Shown here piece by piece: positions 1 through 8,708 of a DNA stretch of 64,000 nt. The notes beneath the pieces are model-generated. The model worked only from the letters and a program-made list of their open reading frames with translations. It was not told the origin of the DNA and made no database searches. A program made the translations under genes and the position numbers. How positions within the stretch are numbered: the first letter of the stretch is position 1; every line of letters starts with the position of its first letter. Source of the DNA: Nitrosotalea sp. (lineage in GTDB: Archaea; Thermoproteota; Nitrososphaeria; Nitrososphaerales; Nitrosopumilaceae); contig JANWLA010000041.1 of assembly GCA_025451075.1 (NCBI GenBank), positions 1 through 64,000 of the forward strand. The letters are read 5' to 3'.

Positions 1-41
1 CACAATCACAGAATAAGAAATAAAAGGATCTCAAATCCATC

Positions 42-1658
42 ATGGATATGCAGACAGAATCTACGAAATACATTTTTGTGACAGGAGGAGTCATGTCTGG
101 CCTTGGAAAAGGTGTTGTTTCATCATCTGTTGCAAAGTTACTTCAGCTTTCTAATCAAAAAGTCTCTTGTGTAAAATTTGATCCATACCTGAACTATGAT
201 GCAGGTACAATGAATCCGATTGCCCATGGCGAAGTCTACGTTACGGAAGACGGTGGAGAATGCGACATGGACATTGGAAACTATGAAAGATTCCTAAACC
301 AGAACATGCTAAAGACTCACAACATCACCACCGCTCAAATTTATTCAAGTGTCATTGAGGCAGAAAGGCGCGGAGAGTATCTTGGAGCATGTGTGCAGAT
401 AATTCCACACGTTACAGATGCCATCAAGGAGAGGATCAGAAAGATAGTCAAAAACGAAAACCTTGACATGTTGGTAATAGAGTGTGGTGGAACCGTTGGC
501 GACATTGAGAGTCTGCCGTTTCTTGAGGCCCTAAGACAGATGAGATTAGAAGAAGGGCCAGAAAATGTAATTTTTATCCACGTTACACTTGCACCGTCAC
601 TTGATGTTGTAGGTGAACAAAAGACAAAGCCTACCCAGCACAGTGTTCAAGAACTGCGAAGAATCGGTATCCAGCCAGACTTGCTAGCCGTAAGATGCAC
701 AAGGCCACTTGAAATAGCAACACGAAAAAAGATTTCATTATTTTCAAACGTCTCAGAGCGCGATGTCTTTTCATGCCATGATGCAGAATCAATACTTCTA
801 GTACCTCAGATGCTGTATGATCAAGGCATCGTTGATGTAATATTCAAAAAGTTTGGCAAAGTTGGAATGGTAAATACTTCAGCAAACTGGGACAAGTGGA
901 ATGCAATCATAAATTCATTTCAAAATGTGAAAGAATCAGTCAGGATTGCAATGATTGGAAAATATGTAAAGCTTGCAGATAGCTATGTGAGTGTAAACCA
1001 TGCCCTAAAGCATGCAGGTGCCAAGATTGGCAAAAATGTAATGATTGACTGGATTGATTCTGAAGAATTAAACGGAGATTTGAGCAAACTTGCAACATAC
1101 AATGGAATAATTGTTCCAGGAGGATTTGGAGACAGGGGTGCAGAAGGAATAATCAGCACTGCAAACTATGCACGAGAGAAAAATATACCATACCTCGGAA
1201 TCTGTTTTGGTTTTCAGCTAGCTGCAGTGGCATTTGGAAGACATGTTTGCGGATTGACAAATGCCAACTCTACAGAGATTGCACCAAATACAGAAAACCC
1301 AGTAATTGATCTACTGCCAGAACAAAAATCAGTTGAAAACCTTGGAGGCTCGTTGCGTTTGGGGGCTCACGAGATTACAGTTGAAGAAAATACAATGGCA
1401 TTCAAGCTTTACAAATCAACCAAGATTCACAAGAGGCACAGACACAGATTTGAGTTCAACCAGAAATATTTGGACATGTTCTCTTCAAAGGGCATGAAGT
1501 TTTCAGGGTATAGCGACAACAAAAAACGCATGGAAGTATTAGAGATTCCAAATCACAAATTCTACCTAGGGGTACAATACCATCCAGAATTTAGTAGCAG
1601 ACCAGGATACCCCGAAGAGTCTTTTGAGGCTTTCATAAAGGCATCAGCCAGTACCTAG
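42..1658 (+). CDS. pyrG: CTP synthase
   Basis: This enzyme makes CTP from UTP using ATP and glutamine, the last step of cytosolic pyrimidine nucleotide synthesis. At 538 residues it has the full family length. The N-terminal synthetase half opens with [13 protein letters not shown], the nucleotide-binding signature of the family. The C-terminal class I amidotransferase half carries the nucleophile elbow GICFGFQ and the catalytic His/Glu motif YHPEF. An alternative start two codons downstream (MQTES) cannot be excluded. It is convergent with the NAD kinase gene, with only 2 nt between the stop codons. Confidence 0.97.
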   Translation: MDMQTESTKYIFVTGGVMSGLGKGVVSSSVAKLLQLSNQKVSCVKFDPYLNYDAGTMNPIAHGEVYVTEDGGECDMDIGNYERFLNQNMLKTHNITTAQIYSSVIEAERRGEYLGACVQIIPHVTDAIKERIRKIVKNENLDMLVIECGGTVGDIESLPFLEALRQMRLEEGPENVIFIHVTLAPSLDVVGEQKTKPTQHSVQELRRIGIQPDLLAVRCTRPLEIATRKKISLFSNVSERDVFSCHDAESILLVPQMLYDQGIVDVIFKKFGKVGMVNTSANWDKWNAIINSFQNVKESVRIAMIGKYVKLADSYVSVNHALKHAGAKIGKNVMIDWIDSEELNGDLSKLATYNGIIVPGGFGDRGAEGIISTANYAREKNIPYLGICFGFQLAAVAFGRHVCGLTNANSTEIAPNTENPVIDLLPEQKSVENLGGSLRLGAHEITVEENTMAFKLYKSTKIHKRHRHRFEFNQKYLDMFSSKGMKFSGYSDNKKRMEVLEIPNHKFYLGVQYHPEFSSRPGYPEESFEAFIKASAST

Positions 1659-1660
1659 GA

Positions 1661-2653
1661 CTATTTCGGGATTTCGTATATTCTCTGGCGAGTGTCACGA
1701 AGTGAGACTCTTCTTTTTACATATCCTTTTTCAAGCAAGTGACTCAATGCAAGCCTGACAGTCCTATCAGGAAGAAGTGTCTTTTCAGCCAGTTCTTTTT
1801 GCGTAAGAGAGCCTTCATACTCTAAAGTTTTGAGCAACAACTTTGAACTGGGTGGCATATTCAAAAGCTCGTCTGCAAGTTTTACCTTTTTAGCAAGAGC
1901 AGAAACTGTAGTAGAATCCTTTTTCATTCTGATAACATTTGCAGGCTGGGAAAATTTTGTGCAGACCAAAGTCTTGTCAACTTTGAATCTGTCCTTTCCA
2001 TCAATTACAACTTCACATCTCAGGCTAGATGAGATGTCATCTATTTCAATAAATGCGTCTTCTGGAACTATTAACGGACGTCTTGTGATATCAAGTGAAT
2101 TTACTGAGACAATGCAAAAGACTTTGGAGTTTTGATATATGGCAGGACCTCCTGCTGACATGGAATATGCAGACGAACCAATCGGTGTTGATACTATCAG
2201 GCCATCACTGCTGTCATGCCACAACTCTTCCCCATTTACCCGCAATACATGCTCTACCAATGTAGCACTCTTTGATGAAAATATTGCAACGTCATTTAGT
2301 GCAGGATAGATTTGCCTTCCGTCAATTTTTACGCCAACCCGTGGTAGTGCCTCAATTGAGAAATCACCTTTTTTTAATCTGTTAAGATATATCGGAAATT
2401 GTTTTAGGTCAGTCTGGGCTAAAAATCCACTAGACTCGTATTCGTTTATTCCAAGCACTGGAATTGCAGAAGTGGTTACATTGTGAAAGTATTTTCTAAC
2501 GCCCCTATCTCCACCTGTCACTATAACATAGTCAATATCTTTTCCAAGTGGTTTTTTTCCAAGGTTTACAGCCTCTATTCCATGGCTTTCAAGTGAAAGT
2601 TTTATGGATTTTACAGTCTGCTCTTGATCTTGGCTATAGATTGCAACCTTCAC
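1661..2653 (-). CDS. NAD kinase with C-terminal winged-helix domain
   Basis: A polyphosphate/ATP-NAD kinase, which phosphorylates NAD to NADP. The NDVAIF motif and DGLIVSTPIGSSAYSMSAGG (residues about 120-170) are typical of the family. The usual GGDGT nucleotide motif reads GGDRGV near residue 48, a change in a normally invariant loop. Residues about 265-330 form an extra domain resembling an MarR/ArsR-type winged helix (LTQKELAEKTLLPDRTVRLALSHL). It lies downstream of the PfkB kinase on the same strand, 31 nt away, so co-transcription is likely. The kinase assignment is firm. Whether the extra domain binds DNA is inference. Confidence 0.88.
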   Translation of the reverse strand: MKVAIYSQDQEQTVKSIKLSLESHGIEAVNLGKKPLGKDIDYVIVTGGDRGVRKYFHNVTTSAIPVLGINEYESSGFLAQTDLKQFPIYLNRLKKGDFSIEALPRVGVKIDGRQIYPALNDVAIFSSKSATLVEHVLRVNGEELWHDSSDGLIVSTPIGSSAYSMSAGGPAIYQNSKVFCIVSVNSLDITRRPLIVPEDAFIEIDDISSSLRCEVVIDGKDRFKVDKTLVCTKFSQPANVIRMKKDSTTVSALAKKVKLADELLNMPPSSKLLLKTLEYEGSLTQKELAEKTLLPDRTVRLALSHLLEKGYVKRRVSLRDTRQRIYEIPK

Positions 2654-2684
2654 GAGTTAGATTCACCGCTCACACAATAAAAGC

Positions 2685-3560
2685 TTAGACACTTGAGAAC
2701 TGCATCAAATTGTAAAGGTATGCTGCGTTTCTCTCAGTATCACCACCTACTGGGACCTTGTTAAGACCTGTGGCATGCGTTTCAAGAGCAGCTTGTGCTG
2801 CACCAACTGCAAAACAGATTGCCCAGACAGGATCTTTTTCTTTTAGAAATGAGCAAGTAAATGCTGCACAAAAGATATCACCGACTCCAGTCGTATCGCC
2901 TATTTCCATATTTGGAATTTTCAGGTGATACATTCTATCCTTTACAAGCATCGTAATGTTTTGCTTGTTGGTATAGAGCACATGCTTGACACCTTTTTTT
3001 TGCAAGGCAACCATAGCTTCTTTTTCTTTTAATCCAGTGAGGTAAAACGCCTCATCAGGATCTGATTTGATTGCAGTTATACTTGATAAATCAAGAATTG
3101 TTTTCTCAAGAAAAACTTTGTTGTCACTTGCGGTTCTGCGCAGATATCCTTGTGGGTCAAGCAATGTAAAATCAAAGTTTTCCTTTATGCTATCTAGTGT
3201 ATCTTCAGATATTTCATCAAAGACCGGACTTACAATTGCACCATCGGCGTCAGATTTTATGGATTCAATTGGATCACACTTTGCCTTAAGGTAAAGATCA
3301 CGCTCTGTTCCAAATATGTTTAATGCAAATCTAGTGGTTGGTTTTTCAGAGATTGAACCCTGTGAAAGAAAAATTCCTTTTTCTTCAAGTTCTTTTCTAA
3401 ATGTAAAATCTGCACCTACTTTGGTATGAAGATCAATTTCAAACTTCATATTTTTTGCAGTCAATCCGCAATAGCATGCAGGACCTCCAGCCGTTTGTAC
3501 TACGGTGCCATTTTGTGATATCTCATCTATGGTACAATGCGAAAATATTGCGACCTTCAT
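2685..3560 (-). CDS. PfkB-family sugar/nucleoside kinase
   Basis: A ribokinase-fold small-molecule kinase of 291 residues. The N-terminal glycine-rich substrate motif (TAGGPACYCG) and the C-terminal catalytic motif DTTGVGDIFCAAF, the family's anion-hole/Asp-base signature, are both visible. The substrate cannot be told from sequence; archaeal relatives phosphorylate sugars, nucleosides or inositol-like compounds. It sits between a tiny zinc-finger gene upstream and the NAD kinase downstream on the same strand, with short gaps, so the three probably form one transcript. Confidence 0.85.
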   Translation of the reverse strand: MKVAIFSHCTIDEISQNGTVVQTAGGPACYCGLTAKNMKFEIDLHTKVGADFTFRKELEEKGIFLSQGSISEKPTTRFALNIFGTERDLYLKAKCDPIESIKSDADGAIVSPVFDEISEDTLDSIKENFDFTLLDPQGYLRRTASDNKVFLEKTILDLSSITAIKSDPDEAFYLTGLKEKEAMVALQKKGVKHVLYTNKQNITMLVKDRMYHLKIPNMEIGDTTGVGDIFCAAFTCSFLKEKDPVWAICFAVGAAQAALETHATGLNKVPVGGDTERNAAYLYNLMQFSSV

Positions 3561-3586
3561 TTGATTTTATGTCAATACCTTTCCAT

Positions 3587-3691
3587 TTAGTCCTTTTTCT
3601 GGCTCGCCAGGCAGGTTTGACATATTACCTTGCCTTTTTCTATAACAATCTCAACATTTGAGCGAAGGCAAACATGGCAGAGACCACGCAT
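3587..3691 (-). CDS. tiny zinc-finger protein (34 aa)
   Basis: Too short for the ORF track. The frame reads MRGLCHVCLRSNVEIVIEKG and ends CQTCLASQKKD. It has two CxxC pairs (C-H-V-C and C-Q-T-C) spaced about 20 residues apart, a minimal zinc ribbon. It starts 26 nt upstream of the PfkB kinase on the same strand, and an AT-rich stretch resembling a TATA element lies just upstream of the ATG. Function is unknown. Such mini zinc ribbons are common in thaumarchaeal genomes. Confidence 0.65.
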   Translation of the reverse strand: MRGLCHVCLRSNVEIVIEKGKVICQTCLASQKKD

Positions 3692-3885
3692 AATTCATTT
3701 TAAAATAATATTAAATTTAAATTTTAATGAGTGCCAAGCGCGTTAAATCGTAGATATACTACCCCTCACCAAACGATATCTTGTCCATTTGGTACCAGCC
3801 CAAGAATTTACTCCACTAGAACACAAATTTGGCAGAAACTCGGGCGGTCAAATATCGTTATAAAGAGGCTCCATACAGGTAAAAT

Positions 3886-4173
3886 ATGCCACTAAAGCGT
3901 GCTAGTCGTGGAAGACAGAAAGGAGGAAAAGGATCCACAGGACGTATCCAGTGTACAAACTGCGGTGCTACTGTACCACGAGACAAGGCAAAGAAAGTCA
4001 CATCTAGACTAAACCTAGTAGAACACACTTTGGCAAAAGAGCTAAGAGCACAAGGTGCATACATTGCAGCACCAACAGTTCTCAAATGGTACTGTATTTC
4101 ATGTGCAATACACTTTGGAATTCTAAAAATCAGATCAGCCGATTCAAGACGTCAGACCGGCAGACTACGATAG
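3886..4173 (+). CDS. rps26e: 30S ribosomal protein S26e
   Basis: A 95-residue small-subunit ribosomal protein of archaea and eukaryotes. It begins MPLKRASRGRQKGGKGS and carries the family's zinc-binding cysteines in CTNCGATVPRDKAKK and YCISCAIHFGILKIRS. In eukaryotes the protein lies at the mRNA exit channel. Among archaea S26e is restricted to Thaumarchaeota/TACK-type lineages, which supports the taxonomic call. The ~190-nt leader upstream contains a TATA-like element (tcgttataaag) about 25 nt before the start, fitting a near-leaderless transcript. It is convergent with the phosphatidyltransferase gene. Confidence 0.95.
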   Translation: MPLKRASRGRQKGGKGSTGRIQCTNCGATVPRDKAKKVTSRLNLVEHTLAKELRAQGAYIAAPTVLKWYCISCAIHFGILKIRSADSRRQTGRLR

Positions 4174-4746
4174 TTAATCCTTTATTCCGTGAGATGTAGT
4201 TATTATTCTCTGGACAAATGTTATTCCAGCAATTATTGCAACAATGACTACGGCATAATTTAGAAAATCAATCATTCCGATTATTGCAATTACAAGCAAT
4301 CGTTCTGCGCGTTCCCCTATACCTATTCCTTGTAGCTGAACTCCAAGAGACTCTGCCCTTGCCCTAGTGTAACTTACAAGCAGAGAAAGTCCTATTGCCA
4401 ATAGTACTAGATAGCCTTGCGAATATCCTCCAATTAGGATGCCAAGAAATATTGCAACTTCGGCAATTTTATCAAAAACAGAATCAAGAAATGCTCCTTT
4501 CTTAGATGACTTGCCAGTAATACGAGCAACCTGACCGTCAACAATATCAAAAAATCCAGAAACAAGAAGCAAGATTCCTCCAAGTACAAAAGAATATTCT
4601 AGATGAATCGCATATACAATTGCAGATGCAAACGCAAAACCTAGTCCAATTGCAGTCCAGAAATTTGCAGACAGGCCTGTGGCAGCAAAAACTTTACCAA
4701 TGTTTTGCAGGGTAGGTTTTAACCCCTCTCTAAAGTTGTTCAGCAT
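4174..4746 (-). CDS. CDP-alcohol phosphatidyltransferase (archaetidylinositol phosphate synthase-like)
   Basis: An integral membrane enzyme joining a CDP-activated archaeal lipid to a polar alcohol. The diagnostic CDP-OH-P motif DxxDGxxAR...GxxxDxxxD is present as FDIVDGQVAR, then GAFLDSVFDK. About six hydrophobic segments follow the usual topology. I place the start at the internal ATG (MLNNFREGLKP) because the longer ORF begins with a non-membrane, low-similarity stretch lying over the promoter. An inositol-phosphate synthase gene at 29.3 kb would supply the inositol-1-phosphate head group expected for archaetidylinositol phosphate synthase. The exact head group is inference. Confidence 0.85.
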   Translation of the reverse strand: MLNNFREGLKPTLQNIGKVFAATGLSANFWTAIGLGFAFASAIVYAIHLEYSFVLGGILLLVSGFFDIVDGQVARITGKSSKKGAFLDSVFDKIAEVAIFLGILIGGYSQGYLVLLAIGLSLLVSYTRARAESLGVQLQGIGIGERAERLLVIAIIGMIDFLNYAVVIVAIIAGITFVQRIITTSHGIKD

Positions 4747-4866
4747 CTGATACCAGCCACATATCTGACAATAATTTATACCATATATCTGAGTGTGCTT
4801 GGCAAGATTTTTCCACCTTTGTGCCAAATCAAAAAATCTGATATAATAGTGCGTTTTAGAACTCTC

Positions 4867-5079
4867 ATGGGCCTCATATCAAAAGGTGCAAAATGCAGTG
4901 TCACAGGCTGTGACAGTGATGGCGTTCGTTCTCTTACTGCCTCAAAGGTAGATGGTACTGGAGTGGGCATACCACACGGTTTGAAAAAAGCAATCCTTTG
5001 CAAAGAACACTACAAAGAGTGGAAAAAGGCAACAAAGGAAGACAGAGACACAGAAAAAGCAAGATACAGTAGATTCTAA
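4867..5079 (+). CDS. small zinc-binding protein (70 aa)
   Basis: From the ATG at 4867 the frame reads MGLISKGAKCSVTGCDSDGV and includes LCKEHYKEWKKATKED. It has a Cx4C pair and a CxxH pair about 40 residues apart, consistent with one zinc site. The longer ORF upstream overlaps the divergent gene's promoter and is unlikely. The gene is divergent from the phosphatidyltransferase. A second protein of similar layout is at 8501-8677. I do not recognise a characterised family; it looks like one of the lineage-specific small zinc proteins of Thaumarchaeota. Confidence 0.7.
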   Translation: MGLISKGAKCSVTGCDSDGVRSLTASKVDGTGVGIPHGLKKAILCKEHYKEWKKATKEDRDTEKARYSRF

Positions 5080-5159
5080 GATAACTAAATCTTAATGATT
5101 TTATTTTCTGAATTATTTTGAATTAGATATAATTCACAGAAAAATTATTTGCTTTATGC

Positions 5160-6224
5160 CTAGCGCTTTTTGTTAAAGTATGCCTTGGACAAGTCTTCAT
5201 AGTACTGGGGCAATTTCTTGTATAGCCTCTTTGGTTTTCGCGGCTTTTCATTACTTAGTGCATAAAGACACATTATTGGAAATGCAATTGTTGCATCTGT
5301 ATAGACCATAATGACATCTTCATGAGCATCTTTTACTTTTCCCCAGCTCTTTCCTTCTTGCAATGTTGCCCCCGAAAGACCGCCAGTGTCTGGTCGTGCA
5401 TCAGTGATTTGGATTATATAATTTTGCCCACCATGGCCCAATCCAAGTATTTGATCAAGCAACGGACCTGTTTGCTGGGCAGTATTTTTTGGCACACCTC
5501 CACCCAATTCCAGGATTCCAGATTTTTTAGAGTGGTACAAAATAGCGGCTTGCTCTATTATCTCCCTTACAAAGTCAAGACTGTGTATCTTGTTTTCAAG
5601 CCGTAGCGGAGCCAAGTCTAGTGCAAGTGATGAATCCTTCAAAGTTGAGATATACACCGGGACATCATAGTCATATGCAGTTACAACAAAGCTGCGCTCA
5701 GGATTCTTGGAATGTTGTTTAGAATATTTTCCCATTTCATTGCAGAATTCAGCTGTTGTAAATGGTTTATCAAGTAAGTTTTTTGTAAACATTTTCTGTA
5801 CAATTTTATCTTCTGCCTTGAGAGTTTCACCCCCTTTGATGTATACGTCTCTGATTCTTACAATATCTTTTTCATAAAGTATCATGTCATCTACCTCAAA
5901 GTGACCTTGTTTTACAGGCAAGTTCCACGCGAAATGATCCTCATGGTATACATTTGCACCAGTGGAGACAATCCAGTCAACAAAGCCTCGTTCTATTAAC
6001 GACTTGAACAAGCCTCCAAAACCAACAGGAGTCATTGCTCCTGCCACTGTGAGGCATATAGTAGCATCATCTTCAATCATTTTACAATACAACTTTGCGG
6101 CATCTCCGAGTTGCCTTGCATTATAGCCAGTACTTGAAAAAATTTCCACTAGATCATCAATGCCCATATTGGGTTTTATCTTCAGGTGAGGGATGTCCTT
6201 TCCTTTGAAATTATGATGATCCAC
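5160..6224 (-). CDS. deoxyhypusine synthase-family protein (divergent paralogue)
   Basis: A 354-residue NAD-dependent aminobutyl/aminopropyl transferase fold. The catalytic lysine region is present as EGKSWGKVKDA, with LGGGVPKN and TDARPDTGGLSGA around the NAD/spermidine pocket. It differs from the canonical enzyme at 30481-31419: it is longer and has the extended GHGGQNYIIQI segment typical of the DHS-like group, some of which make homospermidine or related polyamines. The arginine decarboxylase gene nearby could provide agmatine. It is therefore either a second deoxyhypusine synthase or a polyamine synthase; sequence alone does not decide. Confidence 0.82.
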   Translation of the reverse strand: MDHHNFKGKDIPHLKIKPNMGIDDLVEIFSSTGYNARQLGDAAKLYCKMIEDDATICLTVAGAMTPVGFGGLFKSLIERGFVDWIVSTGANVYHEDHFAWNLPVKQGHFEVDDMILYEKDIVRIRDVYIKGGETLKAEDKIVQKMFTKNLLDKPFTTAEFCNEMGKYSKQHSKNPERSFVVTAYDYDVPVYISTLKDSSLALDLAPLRLENKIHSLDFVREIIEQAAILYHSKKSGILELGGGVPKNTAQQTGPLLDQILGLGHGGQNYIIQITDARPDTGGLSGATLQEGKSWGKVKDAHEDVIMVYTDATIAFPIMCLYALSNEKPRKPKRLYKKLPQYYEDLSKAYFNKKR

Positions 6225-6312
6225 GAACGACTAACTTTTTTTGGGGTAAATAAATACTTGCAAGGATTTACTTGAATTGCAATCAAAACAATGTTACAAA
6301 AAGTATAGAAAT

Positions 6313-6432
6313 CTATTCTGGGAGTTCTACTTTCCTTGCATCGTGTCGTGAAATTTCTTTATGCATGTCAACATGTGACTTGTCTTTGAAAGTCAGGTTA
6401 CATCTGTAACAATGCCATGCTGTCATGCTCAT
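6313..6432 (-). CDS. single C2H2 zinc-finger protein (39 aa)
   Basis: The frame MSMTAWHCYRCNLTFKDKSH... carries one classical finger, Cx2C-x12-Hx5H. I choose the start at MSMTAW because the finger fills almost the whole protein, as in other thaumarchaeal mini-fingers. The ORF track's longer version adds an unlikely low-complexity N-terminus, though an intermediate start (MNKLCT...) is possible. It lies just downstream of the DHS-like gene's promoter region and is divergent from pepF. Target unknown. Confidence 0.6.
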   Translation of the reverse strand: MSMTAWHCYRCNLTFKDKSHVDMHKEISRHDARKVELPE

Positions 6433-6600
6433 GTCATCTAATACGTATTTTTTGTATTTAAGACGTGTGCACAATTTGTTCATATTATTGATACTAGATA
6501 ATCTTCGGAAAAATCTTCGTGTTACAATAATTAATGTTACAAAACCAAGACGGTCATTTTTCACATAGTATTTTAATAAGAAACCAGAAGTTTGAGTCGG

Positions 6601-8373
6601 ATGCAAGTTTTCAAGGAGCAAAAATGGGATCTAAGCGAACTTGTAGAGGATCCAGAATCACAGCACTTTGAAAGACGCCTAAAATCAATCCAAAATGACG
6701 TCAATAACTTTGAAAAAAACAAAAAGATACTCAAGCCTACCATATCTGAGAAAAAATTCATGTCAATGCTTCATACTTTGGAGTATATCACAGAAGAGTT
6801 TGGCAGGGTTTCAGGCTATGCATCACTAGAGTATTCATCAGACACCCAGTCAGACAAGGCCACATCGCTTGTTTCAAGGATGAGAAAGATGGGGGCTCAG
6901 CTTGAGAACCAGACCTTGTTTTTTGACCAGTGGTGGAAAAAGCAGATTGATGAGAAAAATGCCCAGAGGTTGATGAAGTCATCTGGTGAGCTGCACGAAT
7001 TTTTAAGATACAAGAGACTGCTTGCAAAATATTCCCTAACAGAGCCAGAAGAGAGGATAATCAATACGCTTGATGTCACTGGCCATTCTGCACTTGTCAA
7101 AATATATGATAAAATAACAAATGCGTTCACCTTTGAGGTAAAAATTGACGGTAAGACAAAAAAGTACAACAGAGAGGAACTGTCAGTTTTAATTCGAAGC
7201 CCAAAACCAAGAACAAGAGAGATTGCATACAAGGCGCTATTGTCAGAGTTTGACAAAAACAAGGGAGTCTTGGGTGAGATTTATCAGAACATAGTTTCAA
7301 ACTGGAAGGACGAATGCATCCAGATACGAGGATATGCATCCCCAATATCAGTTCGAAATATTGGAAACGATACAGATGACAAGACAGTAGATGCACTGCT
7401 TGCAGTCTGCAAGAAAAATGCAGATGTGTTTCGCAAGTTCTTTTTGCTAAAGGCACGCATCTTGAAGATGAAAAAATTACGAAGATATGACATTTATGCA
7501 CCAATTCAGAAAAGAGAGGAAAAAAAATACAACTATGACAAGGCAGTAAAACTTGTTTTAGATACGCTAAATGATTTTAGCCCACAACTAAGTGAATATG
7601 CAAAAAGAGTATTTGTCCAAAGACATGTGGACTCGACCATCAGGCCAGGAAAAAGAAGCGGCGCGTTTTGCAGTACAATATCTCCAAAGATAACTCCATA
7701 TGTCTTGGTAAATTTCAAGGGCAGAACAAATGACGTGTTCACTCTTGCCCACGAGTTGGGACATGCAATACACAGCGTAGCAGCTTCTGGAAAATCAATA
7801 TTCATAGCTGAAGCTCCCCTGCCACTTGCAGAGACTGCCTCAACATTTTCGGAAATGTTATTGTTCAACAAAATCTTAGACCAAGTTTCAGATGATGAAC
7901 AACAGTCAATATTGACAGAGCACTTGGACGACATGTATGCCACAGTAGGACGACAGGCATACTTTACGCTCTTTGAGATAGCCGCTCATAAAAAAATTGG
8001 CAATGGTGCCATGGTCCAAGACATAACATCAGAGTACATGAAGACACTCAAGGACCAGTTTGGAAACTCGGTAGATATCACACCAGACTTTGGGACAGAG
8101 TGGACATGCATTCCACACTTTTACCATTCTCCGTTTTACTGCTATTCCTACTCTTTTGGCAATTTACTATCGCTGTCACTATACCAGCGATACAGAAAGG
8201 AGGGACGATCATTTTCCTCCACTTATGTGGACATACTGGCTGCAGGAGGCTCCAAAAAACCAGAAGACCTGCTCAAAGAACATGGAATTGACATTACATC
8301 TGAGAGTTTCTGGCAAGAAGGTTTCGAGTATATCAAAAACCAGACAGATAGACTGAGTAAAGTAGTTAATTAA
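6601..8373 (+). CDS. pepF: M3-family oligoendopeptidase F
   Basis: A cytosolic zinc metallopeptidase that cuts oligopeptides. The HEXXH zinc motif is AHELGHAIHS near residue 384, and the downstream glutamate ligand region (AEAPLPLAETASTFSEML) is conserved for family M3. Length (about 590 residues) is normal. The ORF track starts at a TTG at 6592. I prefer the ATG at 6601 because a TATA-like box (tattttaata, about 6568-6577) would put the transcript start almost on that ATG. A strong inverted repeat follows the stop codon. Confidence 0.92.
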   Translation: MQVFKEQKWDLSELVEDPESQHFERRLKSIQNDVNNFEKNKKILKPTISEKKFMSMLHTLEYITEEFGRVSGYASLEYSSDTQSDKATSLVSRMRKMGAQLENQTLFFDQWWKKQIDEKNAQRLMKSSGELHEFLRYKRLLAKYSLTEPEERIINTLDVTGHSALVKIYDKITNAFTFEVKIDGKTKKYNREELSVLIRSPKPRTREIAYKALLSEFDKNKGVLGEIYQNIVSNWKDECIQIRGYASPISVRNIGNDTDDKTVDALLAVCKKNADVFRKFFLLKARILKMKKLRRYDIYAPIQKREEKKYNYDKAVKLVLDTLNDFSPQLSEYAKRVFVQRHVDSTIRPGKRSGAFCSTISPKITPYVLVNFKGRTNDVFTLAHELGHAIHSVAASGKSIFIAEAPLPLAETASTFSEMLLFNKILDQVSDDEQQSILTEHLDDMYATVGRQAYFTLFEIAAHKKIGNGAMVQDITSEYMKTLKDQFGNSVDITPDFGTEWTCIPHFYHSPFYCYSYSFGNLLSLSLYQRYRKEGRSFSSTYVDILAAGGSKKPEDLLKEHGIDITSESFWQEGFEYIKNQTDRLSKVVN

Positions 8374-8446
8374 AAGCGCCTGGCAGTCAAGCGCCCCCAA
8401 CTGCCAGGCAATGTTCCCCTACGGTTTGAACCGATGTCAAAGACAT
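8374..8446 (-). ncRNA. candidate small structured RNA (minus strand)
   Basis: Read on the minus strand there are three adjacent perfect inverted repeats: ATGTC/GACAT (8434-8446), CGGTT/AACCG (8422-8433) and a 10-bp stem GCCTGGCAGT/ACTGCCAGGC (8378-8409). The last is followed directly by GCTTTT, terminator-like. A TATA-like element (taaattataat) lies about 25 nt upstream of the first repeats on the same strand. No reading frame is apparent. Alternatively the large stem is only the transcription terminator of pepF on the plus strand. Existence of a transcript is inference. Confidence 0.4.
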
Positions 8447-8500
8447 TGTACGTACATTATAATTTAAACCTAGAGTTTAGATCGAGAACTATTTTATTTT

Positions 8501-8677
8501 ATGACGACCATAACTTGCCAAGTGAAATATCCAAGATGCTGCAGTAAAGAACCCGAGTACTTGGTTACTTATGATTGCGGACCAGATCCCCAGCAGACCA
8601 TGCTTGTCTGCAAGAGCCATTTCAAGGAGGAACCATTTCAGAGATTTGCAATAAAGATAGAAAAATTGAGAGAATAA
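8501..8677 (+). CDS. small cysteine/histidine protein (58 aa)
   Basis: Missed by the ORF track. Starting ATG at 8501 it reads MTTITCQVKYPRCCSKEPEY and contains LVCKSHFKEEPFQRF. A Cx6CC group and a Cx2H pair about 23 residues on suggest a single zinc site, the same plan as the 70-residue protein at 4867. A TATA-like attttatttt lies directly before the ATG and a further AT box about 25-35 nt upstream. No known function; conserved layout in two copies in this window argues that it is real. Confidence 0.65.
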   Translation: MTTITCQVKYPRCCSKEPEYLVTYDCGPDPQQTMLVCKSHFKEEPFQRFAIKIEKLRE

Positions 8678-8708
8678 CTTAATAGTTCGATTTCAAAAAA
8701 TGCTGTAA

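Noticed and set aside
3692-3885. Possible gene upstream of rps26e
   Set aside because: No frame longer than a few codons with a plausible start; only the rps26e promoter is visible.
8411-8446. tRNA-like T-loop (ggtttgaacc / ggttcaaacc)
   Set aside because: The flanking bases do not form a T-arm or acceptor stem and no anticodon arm fits; it is explained by two short inverted repeats.
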